DNA of 64,000 nucleotides from NCBI RefSeq assembly GCF_002954225.1, contig NZ_PPTH01000016.1:62001-126000 (forward strand). The letters are read 5' to 3'. Below the pieces are notes generated by a model. It was not told the origin of the DNA and made no database searches. It saw nothing but the letters and a program-made list of their open reading frames with translations. The DNA comes from Arthrobacter ruber. GTDB lineage: Bacteria > Actinomycetota > Actinomycetes > Actinomycetales > Micrococcaceae. This document shows positions 15,489 to 23,418 of the stretch, one piece after another. Made by a program: the position numbers and the translations under genes. Position 1 is the stretch's first letter, and every line of letters starts with the position of its first letter.

Positions 15489-17635
15489 TCGGTCTCCCCT
15501 GCAGGGTCTCCTGCGGTCGTGGTGGCTCGCGCCGGGGACTGCTGCGCAGGACGGCGTGGGTCGCGCGCAGCGAGGTCGGCGAACATGCTGTTGTAAGCCG
15601 TGAGGTCGGCGTCGTTATTCCTGTCCGCCGCGCGGTCCTTGCGCTTCGTCTCCCGGGCGTCCGAGCGCGACCACATGACGGCCACACCGATGGCGAGCAG
15701 GAGCGTGGGCAGCTCCCCGACGCCCCAGGTGACGGCGCCGCCCACCTGCTGGTCCGCCAGGGCGGAGGCGCCCCATTCGCGTCCCATGTTGCCGAACCAG
15801 GACGCCTCGAGCAGCGACGTGGACCCCATGAGCGTCACACCGAAGAAGGCGTGGAAGGCCATGGTCGCGAACAGGAGCAGGATGCGCAGCGGGTAGGGCG
15901 CGCGCAGTGGTACGGGGTCCGTGCCGATCATCGAGAGCACGAAGACGTACCCGGTGAGGAGGAAGTGCGTGATCATGAGCTCGTGGCCCACGTGCTCGCG
16001 CAGGGCGAACCCGAACAGCGGTGAGTAGTAGAACACGATGATGGAGGCCACGAAGTTGCCGGCCGCGAAGAGCGGGTGCGTGATGATCCTGGATGGCCGG
16101 GAGTGCACGATCACGAGGATCCACTCGCGGATGCCACGTGTTCCGTCGCGCCGTGCGCTGAGCGCCTTGAGTGCCAGGGTGACGGGTGCGCCGAGGACGA
16201 GGAACAGCGGCACCACCATGGTCAGGGCCATGTGGTCGATCATGTGGGCGCTGAACAGCACCATGCCGTAGATGGCGGGGGCGCCGGAGGTGAAGTAGGT
16301 CAGCAGCGCCAGACCCACGAGCCAGCAGATGAGCTTCAGGGGGGACCACGAGTCGCCGCGGCGGTGCAGCTTCACCATGCCGAGGAGGTAGGCGGTGCCG
16401 AGGGTCACGGCGACGGTGATCCAGAGCCAGTCCGGCCGCCATTCGGTGAGCCAGCGGGCCGCGGTGGGCTCCGGCGGGAGGTCGTAGCCGGTCAGGATCC
16501 GGGCCGGTCCTGCCTCCGTCGGCAGCTCCTCGGCGCGCGGCGGCGCCGTGCGGCCCAGCGCGCCGGCCACGCCGGAGACCGCGGCCATGATCACGAGTTC
16601 CACGGTGATGAGCTGCCACAGCACGCGGCGGGCGGAGAGTTTCGATGCGGCGGTGCCCGCCGGGGCCTGGAGCTGCGGGATGATCCACTGCCGGTGCATC
16701 CAGCCGATCCCGCCCAGCAGCAGCGTCGCGATGGTCTTGAACGTGACGAGCAGGCCCCACTGCGAGCTGAGCTGCGCCAGGTCCGTGATCCGGAGGCTGG
16801 CGTTCACCACGCCGGAGGCCACCACGAGCAGGAAGGCGAAGCCGGCCAGGGCCGAGAAGCGCTTGAGGACCGCCAGCGCCTGATCGCCCAGCGTGCCGCT
16901 GACGACGGCGAGGGAGACGATGCCGCCCACCCACAGGCAGACCCCCACCAGGTGGAGAGCGATCGAATTGACCGCCGCATTGTGGTCGTCGCCGCTCGCG
17001 GAGTGGCCGATCAGTGCCATGGGCAGCAGGTTCAGGAGGGCGAGCACCATGGCCAGCGCCAGTCCGGTCTGCGAGCGCACCCCGAACAGGACGGTGGCCA
17101 GGACCGCGGAGACGATCGACGTCACGAGCCAGGCGCGCCCCGTGGAGAAGTCGGTGAGGAAGGCGGCGAGCCCCTGCGTGTAGGCGGGGTCGGTGCTGAG
17201 CGGGAGCCCTGCGGCGTCGGAATAGGTGAAGACCATGACACCGAGCGCACCGAGCGTCCAGACGACCGCGGAGACGGAGGCGAGGAGCATCACGCGGGTG
17301 AAGGCCGGGTGCTCGGCGGCGCCGTCGCGGGGCTTGCGCCCCCCGGTGCCGATCTGCCGTGGCAGCATGACGACGGCGAAGACCAGGGCGCCGATGGTGG
17401 AGGCCGCTGCGGTGTTGTTGAGCACCTTCGCCACGGGCAGGCCCCACCGGGTCAGGGCGCCGGGATCCCCGAGCTGGCGGGCTGCCGCGGCTCCCGAGAA
17501 GAACAGGGCCACCACGAGGGCGGCGAGGACGGCGACGCCGGCGAGGATCAGCCAGGTGGGGCCGATCGCGCGCTCGGAGGAGACGCCGGCACGCGTCTCG
17601 CGCGGGTACTTCGCAGTGGTCGACACGTACACCAT
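15485..17635 (-). CDS. CopD / cytochrome c oxidase assembly (CtaG) fusion membrane protein
   Basis: 716 residues and some 16 predicted membrane helices. The first half matches CopD-type copper-resistance permeases (LHLVGVCLWVGGIVSLAVV, GVVNASLRI, VTFKTIATLLLGGIGWMHRQ). The second half is a CtaG/caa3-type assembly domain (SAHMIDHMALTMVVPLFLVLGAP, HPLFAAGNFVASIIVFYYSPLF, HELMITHFLLTGYVFV) rich in membrane His residues that can bind copper. The fusion is a known actinobacterial arrangement, proposed to move copper to the oxidase. The last 60 residues are a polar cytoplasmic tail. It overlaps the thioredoxin-NHL gene by ATGA. Confidence 0.88.
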   Translation of the reverse strand: MVYVSTTAKYPRETRAGVSSERAIGPTWLILAGVAVLAALVVALFFSGAAAARQLGDPGALTRWGLPVAKVLNNTAAASTIGALVFAVVMLPRQIGTGGRKPRDGAAEHPAFTRVMLLASVSAVVWTLGALGVMVFTYSDAAGLPLSTDPAYTQGLAAFLTDFSTGRAWLVTSIVSAVLATVLFGVRSQTGLALAMVLALLNLLPMALIGHSASGDDHNAAVNSIALHLVGVCLWVGGIVSLAVVSGTLGDQALAVLKRFSALAGFAFLLVVASGVVNASLRITDLAQLSSQWGLLVTFKTIATLLLGGIGWMHRQWIIPQLQAPAGTAASKLSARRVLWQLITVELVIMAAVSGVAGALGRTAPPRAEELPTEAGPARILTGYDLPPEPTAARWLTEWRPDWLWITVAVTLGTAYLLGMVKLHRRGDSWSPLKLICWLVGLALLTYFTSGAPAIYGMVLFSAHMIDHMALTMVVPLFLVLGAPVTLALKALSARRDGTRGIREWILVIVHSRPSRIITHPLFAAGNFVASIIVFYYSPLFGFALREHVGHELMITHFLLTGYVFVLSMIGTDPVPLRAPYPLRILLLFATMAFHAFFGVTLMGSTSLLEASWFGNMGREWGASALADQQVGGAVTWGVGELPTLLLAIGVAVMWSRSDARETKRKDRAADRNNDADLTAYNSMFADLAARDPRRPAQQSPARATTTAGDPAGETE

Positions 17636-17710
17636 TCTCTACCCGCAGTAGAAATAGGGCCAATCTCCGCGTGTCCGGCCCTCCGGACGAGGCATGGGCA
17701 CATGGACGAC

Positions 17711-17743
17711 GGAGGGCCGCTGCCTTCCCGGCAGCGGCCCTCC
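17711..17743 (-). terminator. terminator of the HU gene
   Basis: Perfect 14-bp stem GGAGGGCCGCTGCC / GGCAGCGGCCCTCC with a 5-nt loop, 13 nt past the HU stop codon. The HU gene and the downstream CopD gene are on the same strand. Confidence 0.8.
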
Positions 17744-17756
17744 GATGATCCGCGAA

Positions 17757-18035
17757 CTACTTGGCGGACGCCTTCAGCTTCGATCCGGCGGTCAGCTTGA
17801 CGCTGTGGCCGGCTGCGATCTGGATGGTCTCGCCGGTCTGGGGGTTGCGGCCGGTGCGCGCTGCGCGGCTGGTGCGCTCGACGGCGAGCCAGCCGGGGAT
17901 GGTGATCTTCTCATCCTTGGCGATGGACTCGGCGAAGACGTCGAACAGCGCGTCGAGGACGCTGTTGACTGCGGCCTGGCTGGTGTCAGCCTTCGCTGCT
18001 ACCTCGGAGACAAGTTCACTACGGTTCTTAGCCAA
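17757..18035 (-). CDS. hup: HU-family nucleoid DNA-binding protein
   Basis: 92 residues, the usual HU size. NRSELVSEVA and the beta-arm GWLAVERTSRAARTGRNPQTGETIQIAA are the standard HU/IHF motifs; the arm contacts DNA in the minor groove. The start is a TTG (18033-18035): an AGGAGG ribosome site lies 7 nt before it, the protein then begins (M)AKNRSEL as in other HUs, and no in-frame ATG fits. Codons further upstream do not encode HU-like sequence. It is separated from the ribosomal-protein operon upstream by a terminator, so it has its own promoter in 18048-18217. Confidence 0.95.
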   Translation of the reverse strand: MAKNRSELVSEVAAKADTSQAAVNSVLDALFDVFAESIAKDEKITIPGWLAVERTSRAARTGRNPQTGETIQIAAGHSVKLTAGSKLKASAK

Positions 18036-18217
18036 TTTAGGTCCTCCTGGACGTACTCTTCGGAACGAGCTTTCCGCGGTATTCGAAAAGCCTCTGTTCG
18101 GAAACCTATCAGCTTGCGTGCCGTGTTCCGCGTGTTTACGCGGCTTTTCGGCCCGAACACGGCAATTTCGGGCCCGTTTCGGCCTCTTCGGGGTCCGTGC
18201 GACCACCGGAGAACGCA

Positions 18218-18247
18218 GAAGCCGGCAACCCGAGGGTTGCCGGCTTC
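18218..18247 (-). terminator. terminator of the rpmB-rpmG-rpsN operon
   Basis: Perfect 14-bp stem GAAGCCGGCAACCC / GGGTTGCCGGCTTC with a two-base apex (closing pairs would open to a 4-nt loop), 38 nt beyond the rpsN stop. Confidence 0.85.
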
Positions 18248-18285
18248 CGACGTGCCGTGCAGAAGGCGCTGAGCGCCGGAGGCTG

Positions 18286-18591
18286 TTACCAGCTCGACTT
18301 CGTCACGCCGGGCAGCTCGCCCCGGTGTGCCATGTCACGGAAGCGGACACGCGAGATGCCGAACTTCTGGAGGGTGCCACGGGGGCGCCCGTCGATCTGG
18401 TCGCGGTTGCGCAGGCGCACCGGCGAGGCGTTGCGGGGAAGCTTCTGCAGGCCGAGGCGTGCCGCTTCGCGTGCTTCGTCGGTCGCGTTCTCGTCGACGA
18501 GGGTCTTCTTGAGCTCGAGGCGCTTGGCCGCGTAGCGCTCGACGATGACCTTGCGCTGCTCGTTGCGAGCAATCTTTGACTTCTTGGCCAT
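18286..18591 (-). CDS. rpsN: 30S ribosomal protein S14, zinc-independent form
   Basis: 101 residues, the long S14 type. It holds the family C-terminus [25 protein letters not shown] and contains no cysteine at all, so it lacks the CxxC pairs of zinc-binding S14. In actinobacteria such zinc-free S14, L33 and L28 copies replace the zinc-binding ones when zinc is scarce, often under Zur control. It follows rpmG by 3 nt, last in a three-gene operon. Confidence 0.95.
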   Translation of the reverse strand: MAKKSKIARNEQRKVIVERYAAKRLELKKTLVDENATDEAREAARLGLQKLPRNASPVRLRNRDQIDGRPRGTLQKFGISRVRFRDMAHRGELPGVTKSSW

Positions 18592-18594
18592 GGT

Positions 18595-18762
18595 TTAGCG
18601 CTCCTCTCGGAATTCGACGTGCTTGCGGATCTTGGGGTCGTACTTCATCAGGACCATGCGGTCCGGATCGTTACGACGGTTCTTGCGCGTCACGTAGGTG
18701 TAGCCCGTGCCTGCGGTGGACTTCAGCTTGATGATCGGACGTACGTCCTTGTCCTTTGCCAT
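18595..18762 (-). CDS. rpmG: 50S ribosomal protein L33, zinc-independent form
   Basis: 55 residues: [20 protein letters not shown], then [23 protein letters not shown]. No Cys is present, where zinc-binding L33 has CxxC pairs. Its start overlaps the rpmB stop by one base (TAATG), so the two are translationally coupled. Confidence 0.95.
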   Translation of the reverse strand: MAKDKDVRPIIKLKSTAGTGYTYVTRKNRRNDPDRMVLMKYDPKIRKHVEFREER

Positions 18763-18998
18763 TAGAGCTTCACTCCCCTCGCGAGGATCGACGCGACGAC
18801 AGCGTCGATGCCGCGGACGTCGATCGTCTTGATGCCGCGGGCAGAGACCTGCAGCGTCACGTTGCGGCGCAGGGAAGGCACATAGTAGCGCTTCTTCTGA
18901 ATGTTGGGGTCGAACCGGCGCTTGTTGCGGCGGTGCGAGTGCGAAATGCTGTGTCCAAAGCCGGGCTCGGCTCCGGTCACTTGGCAGTGGGCTGCCAT
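18762..18998 (-). CDS. rpmB: 50S ribosomal protein L28, zinc-independent form
   Basis: 78 residues with the L28 signature [20 protein letters not shown] and [18 protein letters not shown]. Only one Cys is present, so the four-Cys zinc site is missing. First gene of the operon; a GGAGGAGAG ribosome site lies just upstream. An AT-rich dyad 58-78 nt before the start is a candidate Zur operator. Confidence 0.95.
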   Translation of the reverse strand: MAAHCQVTGAEPGFGHSISHSHRRNKRRFDPNIQKKRYYVPSLRRNVTLQVSARGIKTIDVRGIDAVVASILARGVKL

Positions 18999-19302
18999 AA
19001 CTCTCCTCCAGATTAGATGAACGTGACGGAATCACTTGTTGGGCGTCCCGCCACCAGTAATGACACCGTTATTACTGCAGCTTTCCGGAGGTTGGCCTGG
19101 CAGGGTGAGAACCTGCCGAAGCGCCTCGCCGCGGGGAAGACGGTGAAGATCAGGCAGCACGACCTCACGGCCGATGCAGCCTGGAATTCCAGGTAGTCGC
19201 GGGTAGCAGGGCAGACTCCGTCCCGTCCGGAGAAGGGGCGGCGTCGGCCACAGCCAAACGCCCTACCATACTACCGGCAGGATCAGGCCTGGCCAAAACG
19301 GG
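18999..19302. other. 304-bp region upstream of rpmB
   Basis: It contains the rpmB ribosome site, the AT-rich dyad at 19056-19076 and otherwise GC-rich DNA up to the glgC-like stop. On the plus strand an ATG at 19017 opens a 59-codon frame ending at 19196; its second half has GC-rich third positions like a gene. It has no ribosome site and runs through the dyad, so it is not called as a gene. Confidence 0.5.
19056..19076. promoter_or_regulatory. candidate Zur operator
   Basis: AGTAATGAC-ACC-GTTATTACT, a 9-3-9 dyad with one mismatch. It is conspicuously AT-rich in a region of about 70% GC and lies 58-78 nt upstream of a zinc-free ribosomal-protein operon. Position, size and gene context fit Zur, but the match to published Zur consensus sequences is only partial. 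Confidence 0.55.
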
Positions 19303-20445
19303 TCAGTCGCGCATCCGGCCGTCCCGGTCGACGACGGCGGGGTCGTCCGGTCCCGCACCTTCGCACGCTCCGGACACGACGGCGTCCGAGTCGACGATCG
19401 CGTGCCGGACCACGGCTCCGGAGGTGACCCGCACCCGGTTCAGCAACACCGAGTCCTCGACCACGGCACCGGCCTCGACCGTGGTCCCGGAGCCGACGAC
19501 GCTCCTGCGGACGGTGCCGCGCACCGTGGCTCCGGGTGCGATGAGCGCATCGGCCACGACGGCGCCGTCGCCGATGAACCCCGGGTTCAGTTGCGGGGGC
19601 TCGGTGAGGATGGGCCAGTGCGGATCTGCGAGGTCGAACCCCGTGCCGGCCAGGAGGTCGAGGTGGGCGCGGAGGTAGTTCACCGGCGTGCCGAGGTCGC
19701 GCCAGTACCCTTCGAGCCGGTGCTCCACCACGGTTCCCTTCTCCACGAGGCACGGTACCAGGTGGTGCCCGTAGTCGCCGAGTCCGTCCTCGGTGTCCTG
19801 CAGCCGTTCGAGCGTGTCGAGCAGCGCATCGGCCGTGTAGAGGAAGATCTCCGCGGCGACGATGCTCGTGGGCGGGTCCTCGGGCTTGTAGGCGAAGTCG
19901 GTGACCCGGCCGTCGTCGCCCACGGTCGCCACCCCGTGATGGGATGCGTCCCCGTCGAAGTCGACCGTGACCATGGTGAGGTCGGCGTCCGTGGCGAGAT
20001 GGGTGTCGACGACGTCGCGGAAGTCCAGGCGGTACAGGTGGTCGGAGCTCAGCACCAGGACCAGGTCCGGCCCGAAATCCTTGATGAACGACGCCTGGCG
20101 GAGCAGGCCGTCCGCGTTCCCGTCGGCGAAGCCCTCGCCCTCGTTGCCGCTGAAGGGTGGCAGCACCAGCAGGCCCCCGCGCGTGCGGTCGAGGTCCCAC
20201 GGGCGGCCGTTGCGGAGGTGGTCGTTGATGGTCTTCGGCTGGTACTGCTCCATGATCCACACATCGGAGATCCTGCTGTGCTGCAGGTTGGACAGGGCGA
20301 TGTCGATCAACCTGTAGCTGCCGCCCAGGGGCATGGCCGGCTTGGCCCTGTGCTCGGTGAGGGCACCGAGCCGGCCTCCCGCACCGCCCGCCAGGACGAT
20401 CGCGAGAACGCGCGGTTGATGCCCGAACTGTCCGTGCCGACCCAT
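19303..20445 (-). CDS. GlgC-family sugar-phosphate nucleotidyltransferase
   Basis: 380 residues from the ATG at 20445 (MGRHGQFGHQPRVLAIVLAG); this start leaves a 22-nt gap from the upstream MarR gene, and longer frames run into it. The N-terminal nucleotidyltransferase motif GGAGGRLGALTEHRAKPAMP and VLVLSSDHLYRLDF are those of ADP-glucose pyrophosphorylase. A left-handed beta-helix (GATVRGTVRRSVVGSGTTVEAGAVV) forms the C-terminus. Several motif positions differ from canonical actinobacterial GlgC (MPLGGSYRLIDIALSN for the usual P-F-x-G-x-Y-R-x-I-D-F), so it is probably a paralogue. No glycogen or trehalose gene adjoins it. Confidence 0.8.
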   Translation of the reverse strand: MGRHGQFGHQPRVLAIVLAGGAGGRLGALTEHRAKPAMPLGGSYRLIDIALSNLQHSRISDVWIMEQYQPKTINDHLRNGRPWDLDRTRGGLLVLPPFSGNEGEGFADGNADGLLRQASFIKDFGPDLVLVLSSDHLYRLDFRDVVDTHLATDADLTMVTVDFDGDASHHGVATVGDDGRVTDFAYKPEDPPTSIVAAEIFLYTADALLDTLERLQDTEDGLGDYGHHLVPCLVEKGTVVEHRLEGYWRDLGTPVNYLRAHLDLLAGTGFDLADPHWPILTEPPQLNPGFIGDGAVVADALIAPGATVRGTVRRSVVGSGTTVEAGAVVEDSVLLNRVRVTSGAVVRHAIVDSDAVVSGACEGAGPDDPAVVDRDGRMRD

Positions 20446-20467
20446 CTGCCGTCCTGTCCTGCCCGGG

Positions 20468-21040
20468 TCAGTGCCCGGTGCTGTAGGTGTGCTGCTTGGA
20501 GGATGCCGCTTCGGCCTGTTCGGGTGCACGGGCGGCGGACTCGGCCACGTCCTCACCGGCCACCTCGCCGTCGGACAGGATCCAGTGCGCGCTGTCCATG
20601 CCGCGGAGGATCTTGCGGCCCACCCGCTCGAGGTCGGCGACGTCCTGCGCGTCGAGCGGGTCGAAGACCGTGGCCCGCACCTGCGCCACGTGCGACACCG
20701 CGAGCCCGGTCAGCGTGTCGAAGCCCGCAGGAGTCAGGGCTGCCGTGGTCACGCGGCCGTCGGAGTCCGACGGGAGCCGGGAGACCCAGCCGCGTCCCTC
20801 GAGTTTCTTCACCACGTGGCTCAGGCGCGAGAGCGACGCCGTCGAGCGTGCCGCGAGCTCGCTCATGGGCAGGCGCCGGCCCTGCGACTCGGAGAGCATC
20901 GCCAGGACGTGGTAGTCGAACAGGGTGATGCGCGCCTCGCGGAACAGGTGCGCGTCGAGGCTCGCGGGGACCAGGGACGTCAGGGCATACAGGGCCAGCC
21001 ATGCCCGCCGCTCGTCGGAGTCAAGCCACTGCGCCGCCAT
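20468..21040 (-). CDS. MarR-family transcriptional regulator
   Basis: 190 residues with the start MAAQWLDSDERRAWLALYAL at 21040. The winged helix is clear: LTSLVPASLDAHLFREARITLFDYHVLAMLS, RLPMSELAARSTASLSRLSH (recognition helix) and VKKLEGRGWVSRLPSDSDGRVTTAALTPAG (wing). A C-terminal acidic/Ala-rich tail of about 35 residues is unusual. MarR proteins are dimeric repressors released by small ligands. The likely target is its own promoter in 21041-21218 and perhaps the GlgC-like gene 22 nt downstream. Confidence 0.9.
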   Translation of the reverse strand: MAAQWLDSDERRAWLALYALTSLVPASLDAHLFREARITLFDYHVLAMLSESQGRRLPMSELAARSTASLSRLSHVVKKLEGRGWVSRLPSDSDGRVTTAALTPAGFDTLTGLAVSHVAQVRATVFDPLDAQDVADLERVGRKILRGMDSAHWILSDGEVAGEDVAESAARAPEQAEAASSKQHTYSTGH

Positions 21041-21218
21041 GGGCCCATTCTGGCACACGGGTTCCCGGGCGCCGCAGCGCCCGGGCCGGTGCCGGGCCGG
21101 TTTGCGGGAGCCCACCGGGTGCTGCTTCCCAGGGAGGTCGACGCCCCCGATGCGAGCCGCCCTGCGGTCCGGGATGTCCGAGGCATCGTCGGTGCTTCCC
21201 GGGGCGAGGGGCTGCCCG

Positions 21219-21875
21219 TCACCGGTGGATGATCTGCGACTCCGCCGGAACCTCGGAGCCCGCGGGGGTCCGGAAGGCCAGGGGCAGGCCCCGTGCGGTG
21301 GCCCAGTCGGTGCTGTCCGTGACCTGGAGGTGGACATGGGGCTGGGTGCTGTTTCCGGAGTTCCCGCATCCGCCGATGGGTTGGCCCGCAGCGACGTGCT
21401 CCCCCACCCGGACCTGGAGCGAGCCCCTGCGGAGATGGGCGATCAGTACGAACGGTCCGTCCCGGTCGATCGCGATGACCACGTGATTGCCCGCGATCGC
21501 GCCCGGCCCGTCCTGCAGTCGGCGCGCCTGGCCCGCCATGTAGGGCAGCAGTGCCAGCTGCGACCTCCGCGCCAGGTGGTCCTCCTCGCCGTCGTGCGCC
21601 GTGACGACGATGCCGGGATGCGGTGCAAGGACCGGGGCCCCGAAGCCGACGAACCCCTCGGCCGACTCCGAGGCGACGAGGGTTCGCCAGGTCCTGGCCG
21701 CTACGCGGCCCCGGGCGTCCACGGGGACGAGGTCGATGGCGTAGGTGGTGCCCATCAGGTGCGTCCCGTGGCTCGGCACCCGCCGTGCCGGGCTGTTCCG
21801 GGCGCGGAAGTGCCCCAGGAGCGGGTACTGCAGCACCACCGGAGGCACGGTCGCACCGGCACCCCCGTCAGTCAT
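21219..21875 (-). CDS. M23-fold (LytM-like) protein without signal peptide
   Basis: 218 residues. It has the elements of an M23 metallopeptidase domain: an N-terminal HLMGTTYAIDLVP that may supply the first His/Asp pair, VLIAHLRRGSLQVRVGEHVAAGQPIGGCGNSGNS, and the C-terminal HVHLQ pair. There is no signal peptide or membrane helix, so unlike cell-wall peptidases it seems cytoplasmic. Activity is uncertain because the first motif is not a clean HxxxD. The start overlaps the stop of the immunity-like gene by 8 nt, so the two are coupled. Confidence 0.75.
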   Translation of the reverse strand: MTDGGAGATVPPVVLQYPLLGHFRARNSPARRVPSHGTHLMGTTYAIDLVPVDARGRVAARTWRTLVASESAEGFVGFGAPVLAPHPGIVVTAHDGEEDHLARRSQLALLPYMAGQARRLQDGPGAIAGNHVVIAIDRDGPFVLIAHLRRGSLQVRVGEHVAAGQPIGGCGNSGNSTQPHVHLQVTDSTDWATARGLPLAFRTPAGSEVPAESQIIHR

Positions 21876-22383
21876 CGAACACGTTCCAGCAGATGTCGTT
21901 GCGCCGCCGCTGGTCCTCGAGGACGAGGTCCTCGAGGTGCTGGGGCAACCGGGCACGCTGCCAGTCGCGTTCGGTCCTGCCCGCTTCGTGGTGCCGTCCG
22001 GCCGGAGCTGCGGCGCGGGCGGCCTGGATGGCGTAGGCCGCGGCACCCAGGTCGTGCTCGGGGACATGGGCGACGCACGCGGCCTGCCCCGCGGCATAGG
22101 CGGCGAACCGAGGGGCGCCGCGGAGCGGCCGTGCTGCACCCATGGCGTGCCCGCCCGATGCCCTGCAGCTCATCATCGCGAGCTCGCCGCACGCCCAGGC
22201 CCGGGCTGCGTCGATCGCCCGGCGCGGCCGGGCATCGGCGGGCCGGACCTGCTCGAAGGAGGACAGGACGTGCTCGGCGCAGTCCGCGGACCACAGGGCG
22301 AGCGCCCGGTGGTCCGCGTCCGTCAGCGAGCCACCCCGCCTGATGGTCACCAGGCGGGGGTCCCGGGTACCCGGCAGGATCAT
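21868..22383 (-). CDS. putative immunity protein (Imm-5-like)
   Basis: 171 residues, all helical and Ala-rich. RDPRLVTIRRGGSLTDADHR, LALWSADCAEHVLSSFE, the repeat AAYAAGQAACVAHVPEHDLGAAAYAIQAARAA and the end DLVLEDQRRRNDICWNVFDD match a common actinobacterial family annotated as putative immunity protein. No toxin is obvious nearby. The only coupled gene is the M23-fold protein whose start lies inside this gene's last codons. The immunity role is an annotation by resemblance and has not been shown for this family. Confidence 0.7.
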   Translation of the reverse strand: MILPGTRDPRLVTIRRGGSLTDADHRALALWSADCAEHVLSSFEQVRPADARPRRAIDAARAWACGELAMMSCRASGGHAMGAARPLRGAPRFAAYAAGQAACVAHVPEHDLGAAAYAIQAARAAAPAGRHHEAGRTERDWQRARLPQHLEDLVLEDQRRRNDICWNVFDD

Positions 22384-22552
22384 GCGTCCTCCCGCGTGGA
22401 ATGCGTCATGCCACCATCATGCGCGAGGACGTCGTCGTTCCCATGGATCGCCCGTCACGTGCGCCGAGACACGGCCCCCCGAGGCCCCGGACCGGGAGAC
22501 CGGGCGAGGTCCCCATGGGAGAGCGGACTGCGGCCCCACGTCGTCGGAAACC

Positions 22553-23335
22553 TCAGGCGGTGACCGAGGCCCCGCGCGGGTGGACCGGTGTCGGGTACTT
22601 AGCGGTCAGCTCGTCACCCGACGAGACGCCGCGCAGCCGTCGTCCCACCCACGGCTTCAGGTACTCCCGCGCCCACTGGGCATCGGCCCGCAGCTGCTCG
22701 GTCCGCCTGAGGACGGGCCGGGCCTCGAGCTCGGGCAGGTCGATCCGATGGGATTCCTTCAGGGCCTCCAGCACCCGCGCGGCCATGAGCGTGTGCCCTG
22801 CCGTGGACATGTGCATCCGGTCCACGTCCCAGTAGCCCCAGTCCTGGAACTCGCGCAGTCGCCAGTAGTCGACGATCGTGGCCCCGCGCTTGTCCGCGAT
22901 CTCGCGGACCCATTCGTTGTAGACGGCGGTGCGTCCGCGGGTCTTCCCGAAGACGGCGGAACCGGCTGCATCGAAGCCGGTGAAGAGCACCACGGCGGCG
23001 CCCGCCTCGCGGAGCCGCCCGATGCCGTCGTCGTAGTGCTTCATGAGGGCGTCGATGTCGATACGCGGCCGCAGGATGTCGTTGGCACCCGCGTAGACGG
23101 TGACAAGGGTCGGCTGCAGCACGAGGGCGGCGTCGATCTGCTCGTCGAGGATCTGGCGCATCTTCTTCCCGCGGATCGCGAGGTTCGCATAGCCCCAGGA
23201 GGGGTCAGCGAGGACGAGCTGCTCGGCGACGCGGTCGGCCCAGCCGCGCACACCGTTGGGGGACGCCGGATCCCAGTCACCCACCCCTTCGGTGAAGGAA
23301 TCGCCGAGGGCCACGTATCGCTGGGGAAAGTTCAC
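22553..23335 (-). CDS. SGNH/GDSL hydrolase
   Basis: 260 residues from the GTG at 23335 (VNFPQRYVALGDSFTEG). A longer frame begins at a GTG at 23401 but would overlap the divergent kinase promoter, so the shorter form is preferred. Block I GDSFTEG (nucleophile Ser), Gly and Asn blocks (ANLAIRGKKMRQIL, VYAGANDILRP) and the catalytic Asp/His pair DRMHMSTAGH are complete. The family hydrolyses esters such as lipid or sugar acyl groups. No signal peptide is seen with either start, so it is likely cytoplasmic. The substrate is unknown. Confidence 0.88.
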   Translation of the reverse strand: MNFPQRYVALGDSFTEGVGDWDPASPNGVRGWADRVAEQLVLADPSWGYANLAIRGKKMRQILDEQIDAALVLQPTLVTVYAGANDILRPRIDIDALMKHYDDGIGRLREAGAAVVLFTGFDAAGSAVFGKTRGRTAVYNEWVREIADKRGATIVDYWRLREFQDWGYWDVDRMHMSTAGHTLMAARVLEALKESHRIDLPELEARPVLRRTEQLRADAQWAREYLKPWVGRRLRGVSSGDELTAKYPTPVHPRGASVTA

Positions 23336-23418
23336 GTCCCAAAGATTACCCTCAGCGCCCGGGACCGCCGGGATAAGCTCGACGGAGCCATCCGTTGACA
23401 CCCCGCACGAAGGACACC

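Noticed and set aside
16076-17800. Long plus-strand open frame antisense to the CopD-CtaG gene
   Set aside because: GC-rich genes leave open antisense frames; the translation is Gly/Arg/Glu/His filler without helices or motifs, while the opposite strand encodes a complete membrane protein.
23336-23401. Longer start of the SGNH hydrolase at 23401
   Set aside because: The added 22 residues lack family similarity and would overlap the divergent kinase promoter; the GTG at 23335 is preferred, although not proven.
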